Assembly (NCBI GenBank): GCA_013180625.2
Contig: SNVD02011208.1
Location: 43,501 to 107,500 of the forward strand
DNA: 64,000 nucleotides
From: Boswellia sacra
Lineage: Eukaryota > Streptophyta > Magnoliopsida > Sapindales > Burseraceae
Reading direction: 5' to 3'
Part shown: positions 22,457 to 35,054 of the stretch, piece by piece
Layout of the letters: each line of letters begins with the position of its first letter
Position numbering within the stretch: the first letter of the stretch is position 1
Notes under the pieces: model-generated
The model's database searches: none
The model's input: only the letters and a program-made list of their open reading frames with translations
Told to the model about the DNA's origin: nothing
Made by a program: the position numbers and the translations under genes

Positions 22457-25400
22457 TTAAAGAAACTTAACTATCCAACTGCCAACTTTACCTTTTCCTT
22501 TGCCTCTGACACCTTTTTGTGAAGTAGCTCTTCCTCTCCCTTTTCTAGCTGTGTGTGAATTTTGAGGTTGTTGAGATGCTGGAGGAGCTGAGCACCCAAC
22601 ATCTTGTGATGTTGGTGTTGGTGGGGGTTGAGATGCCATTACTGTATGAGATAATAAGGCAGTAGGATGATGTGAAGCTGTTTAGGACTAATCTACAATA
22701 GGTTAAGAAGCTACTCTAACCTGTAAAAAGATGCAAAAATTAATCAGCTGAAGAGCCCAAAAGAGAAGTTAGGTGATGTGAGCCATGTTTCACTACTTAA
22801 TAGGACAATATTACCTTTTCCCCCTTTTTGACCTCCAGCTTTTTGAGTGTTCTTTTATTGGAAGGTTTAGATGATGATAAATCATTTTGTGTTTGAGATG
22901 TAACTCCTTCTGAAGAAGTCCCAACATCTGATGGTGTTGCCTTAAAGAAGAAAATTTATCAATGTCATACAAACATAGCAATTACAAAAATTTAAAAATT
23001 ATTAGTAAATAAATTGCAAAAAATGACATTCTTTATGAAGCATTTGCCTGGGGGATTTGTACAGCTCTTCTTATTGTGATTATAACCATCAAAGTGTTTG
23101 CATCTCATTGTAAATAGCTTATTTGGGGCCTGGTTATCACTTGGTGACCTTCTTCTATTTTTCTTAGGCCTCATTGCCTTTGTTCTTTTCTTAGGGGCTT
23201 GTAAAGTGTTACATGACACATTTGGCCACTCACATTCATCTAGAATAGGTTTAATATGGTGGTCATAAGCTGCAATATATCTATCCCTCAACAATAACTT
23301 ATTCGCAAATTGATGCATATCTATTCTCTTTTCCTTAGCACATGCAATTACATGTATGCAAGGCACATTAGATATCTAAAACAGGGCACAACTGCAAAAC
23401 TCATCACTTAACCTAACCACACCACATCATTTCCATGTTTTCACCCATTTCCCTCTTTCTAAGATTGCATTTCTAATGGCAAGGTGTACATCTGTCTTCC
23501 ATTTGCAAATTCTTGTATACTAAAACCAGAAAAATAACCTTTGTGAGTAAATAAAAAACAAATGCAATTAATCCATTAAAAACTATAGATAGTGACTTAC
23601 TTCTTCTGCATTCTTTTCATCACTTTTCTTCTTATTTCTTCAAGCAGGCTGAGGTATTGTTTGACTTCTATACTTGTTGATCCAAGAGTTAAAGCTATCT
23701 TTGATATTGTTGATCACATAATCTACCTTCACCCTTAGATCAAATGCATGCCCGCTCTAGCTCATGGCAGGAATGTTGTTTAGGTAATCAAATGCATTTT
23801 CATCTATCTGGTTTATCTCTTCCATGGCAGCTTTAAAGGGATTGACATTGGCTGCCTTGGAAGCCCTCCAAAACAAATGATGTAGACCCGGTGCTGCATG
23901 TTCTTTTTTAAAATTTTTATAAAAGTGTTTAGCACAATACCTATGTGATGCATATGGCCATTTCTCCACTAAAGCATTTAAAATCCCTTTCTATCTATCA
24001 CTAATAAAGGTCAAGGGCATTCCATACCCATTTACACCTCCATTGTGCTGTCCTAGAAGCTTTAAAAACCATTTCCAACTAACCTCACAGATTTCAACTG
24101 CTAAGGGAAACATCCCATTGTTAGCATCTTGGCCACAATAGCCGATAACACCCCTCCCGTTGACCCTTTTAGATGGCAACCATCTAGACCTAGAAAGGAT
24201 CTACAACCCTATAGAAATCCTAATCTCTGACATTGAAAGCTTATAAAAAACCCTTAAAATTTAGGAGCCCCACCTATCAACTGTGTATCTGTCCTAACAT
24301 AGACTGTGGTTACAGGATTTGTAATTCTAAATATGTTGGCATACTTATGCAATAAATTCAGAACCTTTTGATGGTGTTCCCCTACAAGCTCTAATGTTAT
24401 CACCCTAGCCTTATATAGTTTCTGTTTGGCTAGTTGAATCCCATACTTTCTTTTTAAATCTTTTTCTAACCATTCAACATTCAGATTAGGGTTGTTTCTA
24501 AAATATTCCGTATATTTGTTTGCAACCAAATGTAAGTGCAGTCAGGTGTGTTAAGGAGCTTCTGACATCATGCATAAGGTAAAAGTCTTAATTTGATATG
24601 TTATAAGGTTTTAAGTATGGAAGGCATGAATCTTCCATGGGCAGCCCTCAGCTGCACACTTACAAGTCACCCTTGCTTTCTCATTTTTCAACTGCACACT
24701 TACAAGTCACCATTTCTTTATCATTTTTCAACCTATTACGTGCAATTCCTTTCTGAATGCAATATTCTCTAAGGACCTCTCTAAAATGATCAACATTTTC
24801 AAAAGTTTGTCCGACCCTCAACTCAACCTCTCCTTTAAAACCAGGTCTAAACATGTTACTTCTATGCACCCCAGCCATCCTAGAAGTAGCAACCTCTTTA
24901 TTAGAACTACTCACTAATTTTTCAAAGTTCTCCCCATCACTTTGATAATGTGATGGATCCTCAGATGAGTCATCCCCACTATTATTGTCTACCCCACTAT
25001 CAAAAGGTATTGGATCAACATTACTCTCAGGTCTATAGTATTCATCAGATTCAGAAGACTAGTAATTTTTTGTGTGATAGGCAGATTTTTGTACAAAAAC
25101 TTCAGCATTAGGGTCAAATTGATCCATCCTAATAGACACCTTTGTCGCATTTCCATTTACCCTATTATAAACATCTTCATTTTCATCTATCTTATTAGAG
25201 ACTTCATTATCAATTCTATCATTACCATCTTGTTCATTTCCAACTTCAGGACCCTCATCTATATTTCCCTTTACCTCATCTACTGCATCTCCATCTAACC
25301 CACTAACCTGAGCATTACTATCATTTATTGCATCTCTATCTAAGCCACCTCCCTGAGCATTACCATCATCTGCTACAACTCTATCTAACTCACTGACCTG

Positions 25401-25730
25401 AGCATTACCATCATCTATTACAACTCTATCTAACTCATTGTCTTGAGCATTACCCTTATCTATTGCATCTCTATCTAACTCGCTAACCTTATCATTTCCA
25501 CATACCCTACTTACTTTAGGTTCATTATCACTAGGCATATTACCCAATTGAGGAACATTTTCATAGACCTCACTTAGGAGTTTAGTCATAAATGGCTTAA
25601 CATGCATTGTTCCAACCTCCACTGTTATGGTAATCTCTAAAATCCTCCTCTCTTCATACATCTCCAAAGTTTCTAAAAAATCAAGGTCACTATCTATATC
25701 CTTTCGCATACCATTCCAAGGCAAACACAT
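22457..25730 (-). pseudogene. MuDR-type MULE transposase, broken
   Basis: Read on the minus strand, the ATG at 25730 opens a 223-residue acidic N-terminal part with Asp/Asn-rich repeats (GNAQVSELDR type). An in-frame TAG at about 25060 separates it from the MuDR DNA-binding domain (FKGEVELRVGQTFENVDHFR, about 24910-24690). The DDE core follows: LDGCHLKG near 24180, a frameshift, then GQDANNGMFPLAVE, LTFISDR and HRYCAKHFYKNFKK at about 23930. The SWIM zinc finger near 23400-23340 has its four ligands (CSCALF, then CIHVIA), but a stop falls between them. A zinc knuckle-like CKHFDGYNHNKKSC lies near 23085. A Pro/Gln- and GRGR-rich C-terminal segment (22639-22457) matches the usual MULE tail. Several stops and at least one frameshift make it inactive. 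Confidence 0.9.
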
Positions 25731-26427
25731 AAAATATCATATCCCTATGATCTAAAAGGCCTAGTTCGCAACACTAATTGGCAACACTGAACAAACCTAT
25801 TCTAAACCCTCTATCGGGGTCTATATACCCAAATGCGATCGCATGACCCTTATAATGAAATGCTAAAAAAAAATTCCCCCATTAAACTACCATATGAATC
25901 AACAACAAATATTGAGAATCACATATTGAAAAAACAAAAAAATTAAAAAAAATTAGTTAATCATAGAAACGAAGAATACAGTCGCCATGCACCATAAAGA
26001 AGTAAATAAATAAACGTTGTTGTTCATGCATGCAAGTCACAAAATAACAAAGTCTTGACATAAACTTACAACAAAATCACAATGTACCACAAAAAAGAAT
26101 ATAAATTCCAACATTTTTTAACCATGCATGTAACGATAATAGTGTAATCATGCATGTTAAGGTACATGTTAAGGCATCAATTAACTTTATTTCATTTCTA
26201 TTTTTAAAAACCCCAATTGTCCCTAAATACTAGGGTATTAATTTCATGCCAGTTATACAAACATAACAACATCAAACAATAAAAACGGTTTTGCTTCTTA
26301 ACCACAAAGTTAAAATATGAAAAATCCTCAAATATTCATCCAAAAATATCAACATTCTTCGGCTTTAACAACACCACATGCAAGGCACATACAAGGCAAA
26401 ATAACAGCACATGGAAATGTCACTTAC

Positions 26428-26510
26428 CTGTCCGATATCTAGCTCGGCTTCAATGAGTTCTCTCTGGTTCAGAGCAGCTTCCACTCACGTCGTATGGCTT
26501 TAGTTAGAAA
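26428..26510 (-). other. Probable non-coding first exon and donor of the MULE transposase
   Basis: On the minus strand a GC-richer stretch ends in GGACAG followed by a strong donor GTAAGTG at 26427. No coding start precedes it, and the transposase ATG lies about 700 bp further on, so this fits a 5' untranslated exon plus a leader intron. The exact exon start is not known. Confidence 0.45.
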
Positions 26511-26737
26511 ACACGGGAAGAAAGGAAGTGGGGCGGGGCAATTAGGTCAAGGAAGGGAGAATCGGGAGAAAGAAAGTGGGGTGGGGCTAGGGGTGGCAAA
26601 ACCGACCCCGGCCCCACCTAGGCATCAATTGCAAACCCTGGTCTCGGGAAATTCTCCGAATTTTTTTTTTCAGGGCCGGGGCGAGGGCAACTCGGGCGGG
26701 TCTGGGTTTTCCAATAACTCAGGATTAAAACCCAGGT

Positions 26738-27064
26738 TGTGTATATCAAGTGTCAGATGCATCATCCGACGCTCGACACTAGCTTTCATCCAACATGTCG
26801 AGTGTCGGATACATGGTTCATCGGACATGTCGAGTGTCTGATACATGGTTCATCCGACACTCGACACTAGCTTTCATCCGACAAGTCGAGTGTCAGATAC
26901 ATTTGTGTCGAGTGTCTCGAACCATGTATCCGACACTCGACATGTCCGATGAAAGTTTGTGTCGAGTGTCGGATTATGTTGTCGAGCTGTATCGAGCGCG
27001 TCGAGTTTTGTCGAACGTTTTGACAGGTTGCTTGTTTGAACTTTTTTTTTTTGTCTTTTTGTGA
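26738..27064. repeat. hAT left subterminal array of TGTCGAGTGTCGGAT motifs
   Basis: About nine copies of a 14-20 bp motif (CGACACTCGACA and its complement TGTCGAGTGTCGGAT) are packed in both orientations over about 270 bp. They end in GTCGAGTTTTGTCGAACG and a conserved block (TTTTGACAGGTTGCTTGTTT). Subterminal repeats are the usual transposase-binding sites in hAT elements; that role here is inference. Confidence 0.8.
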
Positions 27065-27510
27065 ATTTGAATTATCCTTCACCCTGAGGACAGTCGGACA
27101 CCATATGATGAAAGTAAAAATATGGTTTTGAACTACAATGTAGTTAAAAATCTTATTTTTGAGCATCTGGTATTCGTAGTTATTTTTTTGTTACCATTAT
27201 TGCCATCAAAATTCAAAAAACTCCATCAAAATTCAAAATCTAACACATAAAAATAAAGTTCAAAACACTAGATCAAAATTTAAAAGCTAACACATAAAAA
27301 TAAAATTAAAAATATTCCATCAAAATTAAGCTAAGTAGCTAACACGGTTGGTACACAAGTAGTGTATAAATAATTAAAACACCAATAAAATATGAAGTAG
27401 AGTAGACCTATAAATCAAATAACAATACAAAACTAAATCCATCATTTGGTACATAATCTCCAAAGCACAACCCCTTTACCATGAAAACAAATACAAGTAG
27501 CCAAGGAAAA

Positions 27511-29868
27511 TTAATCACAAGCCGATGTTGACGTCGATGATGGTGGTGGCTCTGAATCATCCCCATACACAACCTCTTCTGCAGTAACTTGTTGAGCCTC
27601 AGGAACAAAACCTTACAAAATAAGCATATTAAAAACAAAGTTACTTTCAAAAAATAGAAGCAAATAAAATTTAAATATTAAGTAAAATGAAAAAATAAAT
27701 ATTATATTACCACGTGATGCAGCCCATAACCAATTTTGAGTACACATCAACGCCTCCAACGTATCTGGATGTAATCTGCTACGATGAGGACTCAAATGTC
27801 GACCTCTTGTACTAAAAGCAGACTTAGATGGCACTATAGAAACTAGAATAGCCAACATATCTTTTGCAAGTGCAGATAAGATAGGAAACTTAGCACTATT
27901 TATCTTCCACCAACTCAAAACATCAAAATCGTCATCAGTTTCAGGTAAAGGATCATCTTCCAAATACAAATCCAAGTTTGACTTATTCTTGTTGGCACTT
28001 TTACGACTTTTGTATGCTTGAAAACAATCTCGTGATGTAAAAGCACGCTGTGTTGTCATCTCTCCAATAATCCTAGACTCACCAACCATCGGTTGTGATT
28101 CACCTTGCTCACCTAATCCAGAAGTTGTCACATTTAACCTATACTCTTCAACCAACTGGTCAAGAGTATTACGAATATTTTCAATATATGCATCAGCCTC
28201 ATTCCCATAAATAAGTGGAAAGAAGAATGTAATCAATTCTAGTTTATTCCTTGGATCCAAAATGGCAGCTACTGCTAATACACCATGAAAGACATCCCAA
28301 TATTTCTCAAAATTTTCCATCATCTTCTCTGCCAACCTTCTTATGTGGAGATTCCACCCATCTTCTTAATTCCAACCTCAAATCACAAATTTGAGGGAAG
28401 AAAATGTTAGATGTAGGGTACTTACGTTCTGAGAATGCCCTTGTCATGGTATAAAATACTTCCAAATGCTTACACATCAATGCAGCCAAGTCCCACTGTG
28501 CATCTAAAGGAATACAATCATATTGCTCATCACGAAGAGCTAAACTGTGAAACACATCTCTATACTCTAATGCGGTTGTAAGCATCAAATATGTCGAATT
28601 CCATCGTGTTTTACAATCTAGGGTCAACTTTTTCTTACATGACACATTCAACTCCTTAGCAACACTCTCAAATTTCTCAGTCCATTTGGGTGTGGAAATC
28701 CAAAAGGCAACACTATTTCTAATTGCTTCTAATCTATCTCCAAGAACAGTCAACCCTTCTCTTACAATCAAATTCAAAATATGTGTTGTGCATCGCATAT
28801 GAAACAACTTTCCTTTTAATGTCATTTTATCATATTTAAATGCTTTCTTCAAAGAAGGAATCATGGCATCATTTGTTGAACAATTGTCAAGAGTAACGCA
28901 AGACAATTTTCTATCTACTTTCCACTCAGCCAAGCAACGAATCAACTCTTTAGAAAGTAAGGCAGCAGTATGTGGACATGGAACATAAATGAAGCTAAAA
29001 CATTAAAAAGAACAAAAATCAATATAAAGGTATTTTTAAAAAAATCCTTGTGAATGAATATAGTTTATAAAAAAAAAGTACCGCAAAATACGACTTTGTA
29101 ACACCCAGTTATGATCAATAAAATGCGTTGTTACAACCATATATCCCTTCTTTTGGTTTGTGGCTATCTACATATCACTAGTAATTGCAATTTTACTTGA
29201 ACAAGATTCTAATAACCTCACTGTCTTTTCTTTTTCGGTCTCACACAACTTAAAGATTGTATTCTTCAAAGTATTTCTACTCATGGGAGGAAATAAAGGT
29301 TGGGCATAAAACATAAGCTCTCGAAATGCCTCATACTCAACAAATGATCAAGGAAGTTCATGCATTACAACTAGCTTTGCAACCTTCTCCTTACATGTGT
29401 CTTTGTTGAAGGTTTCAACGTTTACAACTTCATGAAGATCAGTAGAATCTTGCTTCTTAGTAAAACTCAACTGTTGTTGGCCGCTTAATATTTGTTTTCG
29501 ACGTTTGCAAGAGTTAAGATGATTTGCTAAATGTTTTGTTCCATTCGTATGATGGCCAACTAATGCATACTTGCAATATTTACACACAGCCTTCCGCTTT
29601 CCTTCTCTTGTCTCTCATCATAGTGCTCCCAAACCCACGATCGATGTTGTGGTGGTTTTTGTATTGTCTCTTTAGAACTAGAACTACGTCCAGCTGCTCC
29701 AGCAGCTCCACGTCCATGTCCTCCGTGGCCACCTATGTTTCTATTTGATCCATCTTTAACTTCAATCTCAACAAAATTTTCATCATTACTTGCTATATCA
29801 TTATTATCATAATCCATTGAAATATCATTAAATGATGAGGGTGCTTTTTGTGTTTCCGAAGTAGACAT
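27511..29868 (-). pseudogene. hAT transposase (BED finger, RICESLEEPER-like), broken
   Basis: Minus strand from ATG 29868 (MSTSETQKAP). An acidic and Gly-rich N-terminus is followed by a BED zinc finger: SWVWEHYDE, then after a frameshift CKYCKYALVG and HLANHLNSCKRRK. The catalytic region includes IAITSDM followed by a stop where Trp is expected (TGG to TAG) near 29170, LDNCSTNDA near 28890 and HILNLIVREGL. The C-terminal part has DCKTRWNSTYLM near 28610 and the hAT dimerisation segment (WWKINSAKFPILSALAKDM, SAFSTRGRHLSPHRSRL) to about 27725. A last intron (27710-27612) has GT-AG ends, and the final exon 27611-27511 encodes a Ser/Thr-rich tail. The stops and frameshifts mean no active transposase. 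Confidence 0.92.
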
Positions 29869-30204
29869 TTTGAAGATCAACGAATTAAAGCCTAGAAAGT
29901 CTTCTTAATGAATTAAAGATGGCAAGGACTAGAAACATTAAAGACTGAAGTCAAGACTCACGGGCTACCTTCTTAATAAATTAAATGAGCAGCAAAGTAC
30001 AAAACTTACAGATGGAGGTAATGAGTAATGACCAACAAGCTGCCGAGACAAGAGAGCAAGCGTTGAATCTGATGAGTGATGAGTGATGACTGATGAGCCG
30101 TTAGCCGAGAAGAGAGAGCAAGAGCTACAATTCGTGGAATGGTGCTAGAAATTAGGGATTTACAAAAATATAAATGACAAATGAGGTATAAAAATATCTA
30201 ATTT

Positions 30205-30541
30205 AGATATAAAAACGCTCGACAAAACTCGATATCAGTCTAATTTACATGTCGAGTTATGTCGAGTCGTGTTGGATTCACAACCGACACTCGATATCAG
30301 TCTATTTTTAAAGACATCGAGTGTCGGATGATGAATTCGACACTCGACACTTACATGTCGAGTGATGATGCCGCATCCGACACTCGACATGTAAGTGTCG
30401 AGTCGTGTCGGATTTATAAATCATCCGACACTCGACACTTTCATGTCGAGTCGTGTCGAGCACTATAGAGCTCGTCGAGTTTTGTCGAGCGTTTTGGCAG
30501 GTTGCTTGTTTTAGCTTTGTTTTTTTGCCTTTTTGCATCAT
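30205..30541. repeat. hAT right subterminal palindromic array
   Basis: The same motif family as at 26738-27064. Here the outer parts are themselves inverted: AACGCTCGACAAAACTCGA at 30210 and TCGAGTTTTGTCGAGCGTT near 30475, so the block can fold into a hairpin of about 290 bp. The block ending TTTTGGCAGGTTGCTTGTTTT is in the same orientation as its left counterpart, that is direct and not inverted. Confidence 0.8.
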
Positions 30542-30978
30542 ATTTAACTATAACAGCCTTGTATTTGCAGGTTGAAGCAAATGGCAAGTGAATTGTAGAC
30601 AATAGAGGATGTCGTTTAAGGGGTTATATTTAAGAATACAAATTTGATGGATTAAATTGATATAATTTTTTAATTTAATTACGCACCCCGGGTTCAATTC
30701 CGGGTCCCCGGCCCTGGCACCCCCACCCCGGCCTAGGGCCGGGGCAGAAAATTTCTCCCCGGCCTTGGCTAAATTTTCCAGTTTTCTGGGTTATTGCCCG
30801 GCCCCGGATGTCCAATTTTTCAGATCCCCGGCCTCGGCCAGGTCAAATTGCTATTCCTAGGTGGGGCAGCTTTAGGGTTTTTTTTTTTTTTAATTTCTTG
30901 ACTTGTTTTTGTCGTGCTGACTTGGATGAAGTAAATGACCAAGCTGCCCTTTCAACATCAATTTATTTACATATTTCT

Positions 30979-31095
30979 AACGGTAAAGTTATCAGAAGGG
31001 AGGTATGTGATGTATTTAAGAAAACACAGGGACTTAATTTGTACAAAAATATAAAAGGCCTATTTGGATGATAATTTTTCCTATGACATGAACCC
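30979..31095 (-). repeat. MULE right terminal inverted repeat
   Basis: Reverse complement partner of 20834-20967, ending ...CATGAACCC at 31095 and followed by AATAAATATA, the target duplication. Confidence 0.88.
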
Positions 31096-31105
31096 AATAA
31101 ATATA

Positions 31106-34100
31106 TAAGAACAATTACATTGAAATTGTACAAGAATAAATATTTTAAAATCCATAAAACTTCAAAATTTAATATATATTAAAATATAATCAATTATTTT
31201 TCCAAATATCACTCGTTGAGGTCTATATAAAACGTCATTTATAAAAAAAACTTGTCTAAATAAATAAATAAAGAGCTGCCAGGCCTAGCCGCCACGTATG
31301 AAAATATGGAATATTATGCAGAAAAACCGATCTTTACAATAAACTTTATACAATGTGACGTGATAAAATGTTATTATTTTTGTAAAAAACTATATTAATT
31401 ATTGAAGTTATAATAAATGATGTAACATTCATTCACTAATAAGATTGCACCAAATCATACTTTTATAATTATAAATTTAGTTGTATGTATTATATTATTT
31501 TAAATATCTATTGAATTTTGATATAGGATATTTTCATGATAATAATGTTATACTTACAAACTCTGTATATAATGTATGAAAAGTTTGTATGCAAAATTAA
31601 GGGAAAACATTAGAAATAACCTTCAATTAAAGTTTAATATTCCACCTAACTTTAGTGTTATATATAGTATTATCTATAACACTGTTAAAACCAAATTTTA
31701 TTAAATTAGTCTCTTAACACATTAAAAATATATATAATAATAATTATACCTTTCAACCATACTATTTTTTATTATTTAAATATTTTATAGCTCACTTAGC
31801 ATTTAAATCGAAGAGTTATAAAATTTTTACCAATAGCCTTATACTAAAAGATAATAAATGTAAAACTTTTAGATAAGATAAACTATAAAACTCCCAAAAA
31901 AAGATATATTAAAAAAGTCAAATTAAAAATAAAGAAGATAAACACAAAAATGACTATAAATTACACAAATAAAAATAAAATAATTTGATTAAAATATCGT
32001 ATTTTAATACTAGAAAGTTAAATAAAAATTAATTAAACTAAATAAAATAATATTGAAAACTAAAATAAACTTTTTTTATAATTAAAATAAAATAAAGTAA
32101 ATATAAAATATGTAATAACAAAAAAAGATCAAAACTCTAAAATAAAACTATTTTAAATTAAATATAAAATTAATCTAAAACACCAATTAATCTTGTTATA
32201 AGAACTAAATTTGTCGAAAAGTAGTATGCTAAGAAGGTATGGTTGATGTATTTATTTTATGTGTTTTATTGTTTATAATTCATTAAAGTTTTATAAGAAT
32301 ATTTTACTAAAAAAATAAACATAACAAATGACTTGAGTTACTTTTTTTGGGTGTTAAATTTAATTAAAATTAGTTAATGACATAGTTATAAATAATATTA
32401 CATAAAATATCAGGATTATGTGCCATATTAGATTTTGATTTAGAGTTGTAATATTATCCTGCAAAATTAATATGATATCAAACAAACAGAATGATGACTA
32501 CAAAAGAGTCAATATAATAAATTTTGACAATTAATTGACATCGAATGAGCCATCATATCAATAGTGTATATAAATTTTATAAATATAGTATTATTCTTTT
32601 AATAATATTATATGGTCATTTATTCGATGAGGCTTTATAACGAAACCTGTTAATATTATAACCTTTTATTGCAAATGACTTCAATGCTCGTTCGTAATAA
32701 AATTAATAGCATTTACGTGTGTCTAAATTATTATTAAAAATAAATAAATAAATAATGGTAAAAAAATTTTGTCACTTTTTGGAAATATATTCAAACACTT
32801 GTTGAGAGATAGATGTGCCAGGTTGTTGATACTGGCTAAGCCACATAACTGCTAGTGGCGACTGATACCCAGACTAAGAAATTTTTTTTAATAAATTTGA
32901 CTATATGATATACTACTTGAGTAAAATAATATATTTTTCTTTTGATATTCATTAAGTTGCTGTCAGTTAATTGATCTTTGATGAATCTCTTAAAACACAC
33001 TTGAAAATGTAAAATAGATAATTTGACATGCATACAAGTTAAGTTTGCTTTCTAAACATTATTTTATCATAAAATTGAATAAAAAAATATTGACTGGGTG
33101 GTCATTTGATTTTATACTTTATAAAAACAAATAATTCGATATTGCTGTTTCTAAAAGAAGCCATTAAATTTTGGATTTTTTTTTGTGTTCCAGAGAGAGG
33201 AAAAAAAAAAAAACGAACATAAAAGCATGTGGGAGTGACGGTCCATAGACTGTCAATGAGGTTGTCCTCGTCTTAACCCTCCTCGCAATTAAAAAAAAAA
33301 AAAAACAAGAAACTGACAAGTGAGAGTTGAGGCAAGTGGGTGTCACGTGAATACCGGGTCAGGCGGCAACAGGCTCTCACCGGTGAAAGCCAGTTACATT
33401 TGAACGAGGAAGCCGGTGAGATTAAAAAATTAGAAAATAATGTTCCGTTTTTAACTCTCCCGCCTTCGAATAATGCCCAAATTTGGGGCCGGCTTAGCTG
33501 TCTTTTGGGGCCATTTCCTATGCGTTACGTCACCTCATTAGCCTTTATTCCTTGCCTTATCTTTTTTAAATTCTAATTTATTAATCAATTATTTTGTATT
33601 TTCTTAAGAGCAACGTTATTCTGATGCGTCGATATGTTTGTTGCGATGGTGGTGCAGGTTGTTTTAGGCCGGGCTGCTGAGGTGGCAACCGCCGGGCCCA
33701 CATGTTTCCATGTCATCTATATTCCCAAATCCCACGTTGGAAACATTGCGTCTATCATTTTCAGCTATCTTTTCCCCACCAGTCCACCAATGTTGACTGC
33801 GTTGTAGAGGAGGGAAAACAAAATCAAATTTGGATGGCACTTGTCTGCTATTATAACGTTTTAATTCACCCGAAGACACTCAATAAATAAAATCATTATA
33901 ATAATTGAATATTTTGATACAAAATCTTACTTTTTTTGTCATCATGTACATTTTACAGATTTGTATAGATATTTTACATTGTAATGTATTTTTTAAGTTT
34001 TATTAATGCATTTAAGATTAGTAAATATTAAACATCATTTTACTGCATGAAAATTGATAAAATTATTGACTTTAAATTAATACCATTTATTTATTTTCTT

Positions 34101-34590
34101 CTACCAGCATTGATAAATTCTATAATCTCAAACTTACAGGAGACCGAAAAAACAATCCAACGATTTTAAGAAAATTGAGAAAATATTTATAAAATTATGT
34201 AATCATACGTGAGCTTGACATTTTATTTCATAAAACTGTAATTAACAATTAAGTTATCAATATATAGTCACATAAAAAATTTTTTATTTTCCATATTTCT
34301 TCACTATAATACATCATTTTTGCGGTATGAAGGTAATTTATATAGTACATCCTTCATTTATATGTTAAATAACAAGTAATGAATATTTTGTAAAAATAGA
34401 AAAATATAATAAATTATTTCATTAAAAAAGGGAAGGTTATAAATTTTTTTAAAATTAATTTTTTTAATTGGTCAAGAGAAATTGACTGATTAAATAAGTT
34501 CAAAATATTAAAATTAAAAAAAAAATCAGAAATTCAATCTCAAATTAAATTGTTAATTAGTTAGTTAAATTTTAAGTTAAAAATATTTTG
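31106..34590. other. AT-rich intergenic DNA, no gene seen
   Basis: Very AT-rich with long A and T runs. Short palindromic patches around 31330-31480 and 32455-32640 resemble the MITE family at 46.5-47.4 kb but are not well delimited. The GC-richer patch at 33340-33890 has short ORFs on both strands without domain features. Confidence 0.6.
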
Positions 34591-34890
34591 GTTGAAAAGT
34601 GACAGCTGGCAATTGGACTGAGCAAATCAGTTCCCCTTTATCTCACCGGCAATTACGCGCACTGCTTCGCCTACTTGCTTTCCTCAAGTTGTTCGTTGTC
34701 ATGTACCAATCCAATGATCCACTGATACGCCACGTGATGGACCGTGTAAATTCATCCTTTTCAGAGGGCATTTTCGGAACCCTAAATTCCGTCCATAGTA
34801 ATCCACGCAATTTCGCACTGCCTTCCTTGGTGTCATCCGCGTGGACGCAATCTCGACCGTCTATCTGAATCCAATCTCGAAACCCTAGCT

Positions 34891-34898
34891 CTATATAA
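34891..34898 (+). promoter_or_regulatory. TATA box of the BAH/Agenet gene
   Basis: CTATATAA lies about 160 bp before the start codon, just after AAACCCTAGC (telobox-like AAACCCTA), a motif common in promoters of plant housekeeping genes. Transcription probably starts near 34925, giving a leader of about 130 bp. Confidence 0.6.
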
Positions 34899-35054
34899 CA
34901 GACATTAAGGTTGGAATTCCTGCTTTGATATCCTCTAAAAACTCGTCTACCCCCGTCTCAGGACTCTCAAGCCCTTGGAATTGATTTATTTATTCATTGA
35001 TTTATTTTATTAAATTAAATTAGATTAAGTTATCTGAATTCGAATTCTTCGTTA

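Larger units (their letters stand above)
26588..30859. mobile_element. hAT element, 4.27 kb, inserted in the MULE
   Basis: The ends are TAGGGGTGGCAAAACC at 26588 and the reverse complement of TAGGAATAGCAATTTGACC at 30859. They are degenerate inverted repeats of the hAT type. Both sides carry the perfect 8-bp duplication GGTGGGGC (26580-26587 and 30860-30867). The next inward sequence on both ends is GC-rich (CCGGCCCCACC on the left, GGCCTCGGCC on the right). Inside are palindrome-rich subterminal blocks and a broken minus-strand hAT transposase. Removing the element rejoins the MULE promoter side to its right terminal repeat. Confidence 0.92.
20834..31095. mobile_element. Mutator-like element (MULE), about 6.0 kb, split by a hAT insertion
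   Basis: Long terminal inverted repeats lie at 20834-20967 and 30979-31095, starting GGGTT-AT-TCATA and sharing blocks such as AAATACATCACATACCT. The flanks are AATAAACATA (20824-20833) and AATAAATATA (31096-31105), 9 of 10 identical, fitting the 9-11 bp duplications of MULEs. Inside are a minus-strand MuDR-type transposase, a non-coding first exon with a GTAAGTG donor, and a plus-strand GRF zinc-finger ORF. The hAT element at 26588-30859 plus its 8-bp duplication accounts for 4,280 bp, leaving a native MULE of about 5.98 kb. Confidence 0.88.

Noticed and set aside
25074..25298. 74-codon plus-strand ORF rich in Ile and Ser
   Set aside because: Antisense of the acidic repeat arm of the MULE transposase.
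26738..27010. CRISPR-like or satellite array of TGTCGAGTGTCGG
   Set aside because: Motifs are in both orientations with irregular spacing and lie just inside hAT termini; subterminal repeats explain them.
33340..33890. Short ORFs on both strands in a GC-richer patch
   Set aside because: No domain, no splice-site pattern, and mutually overlapping.
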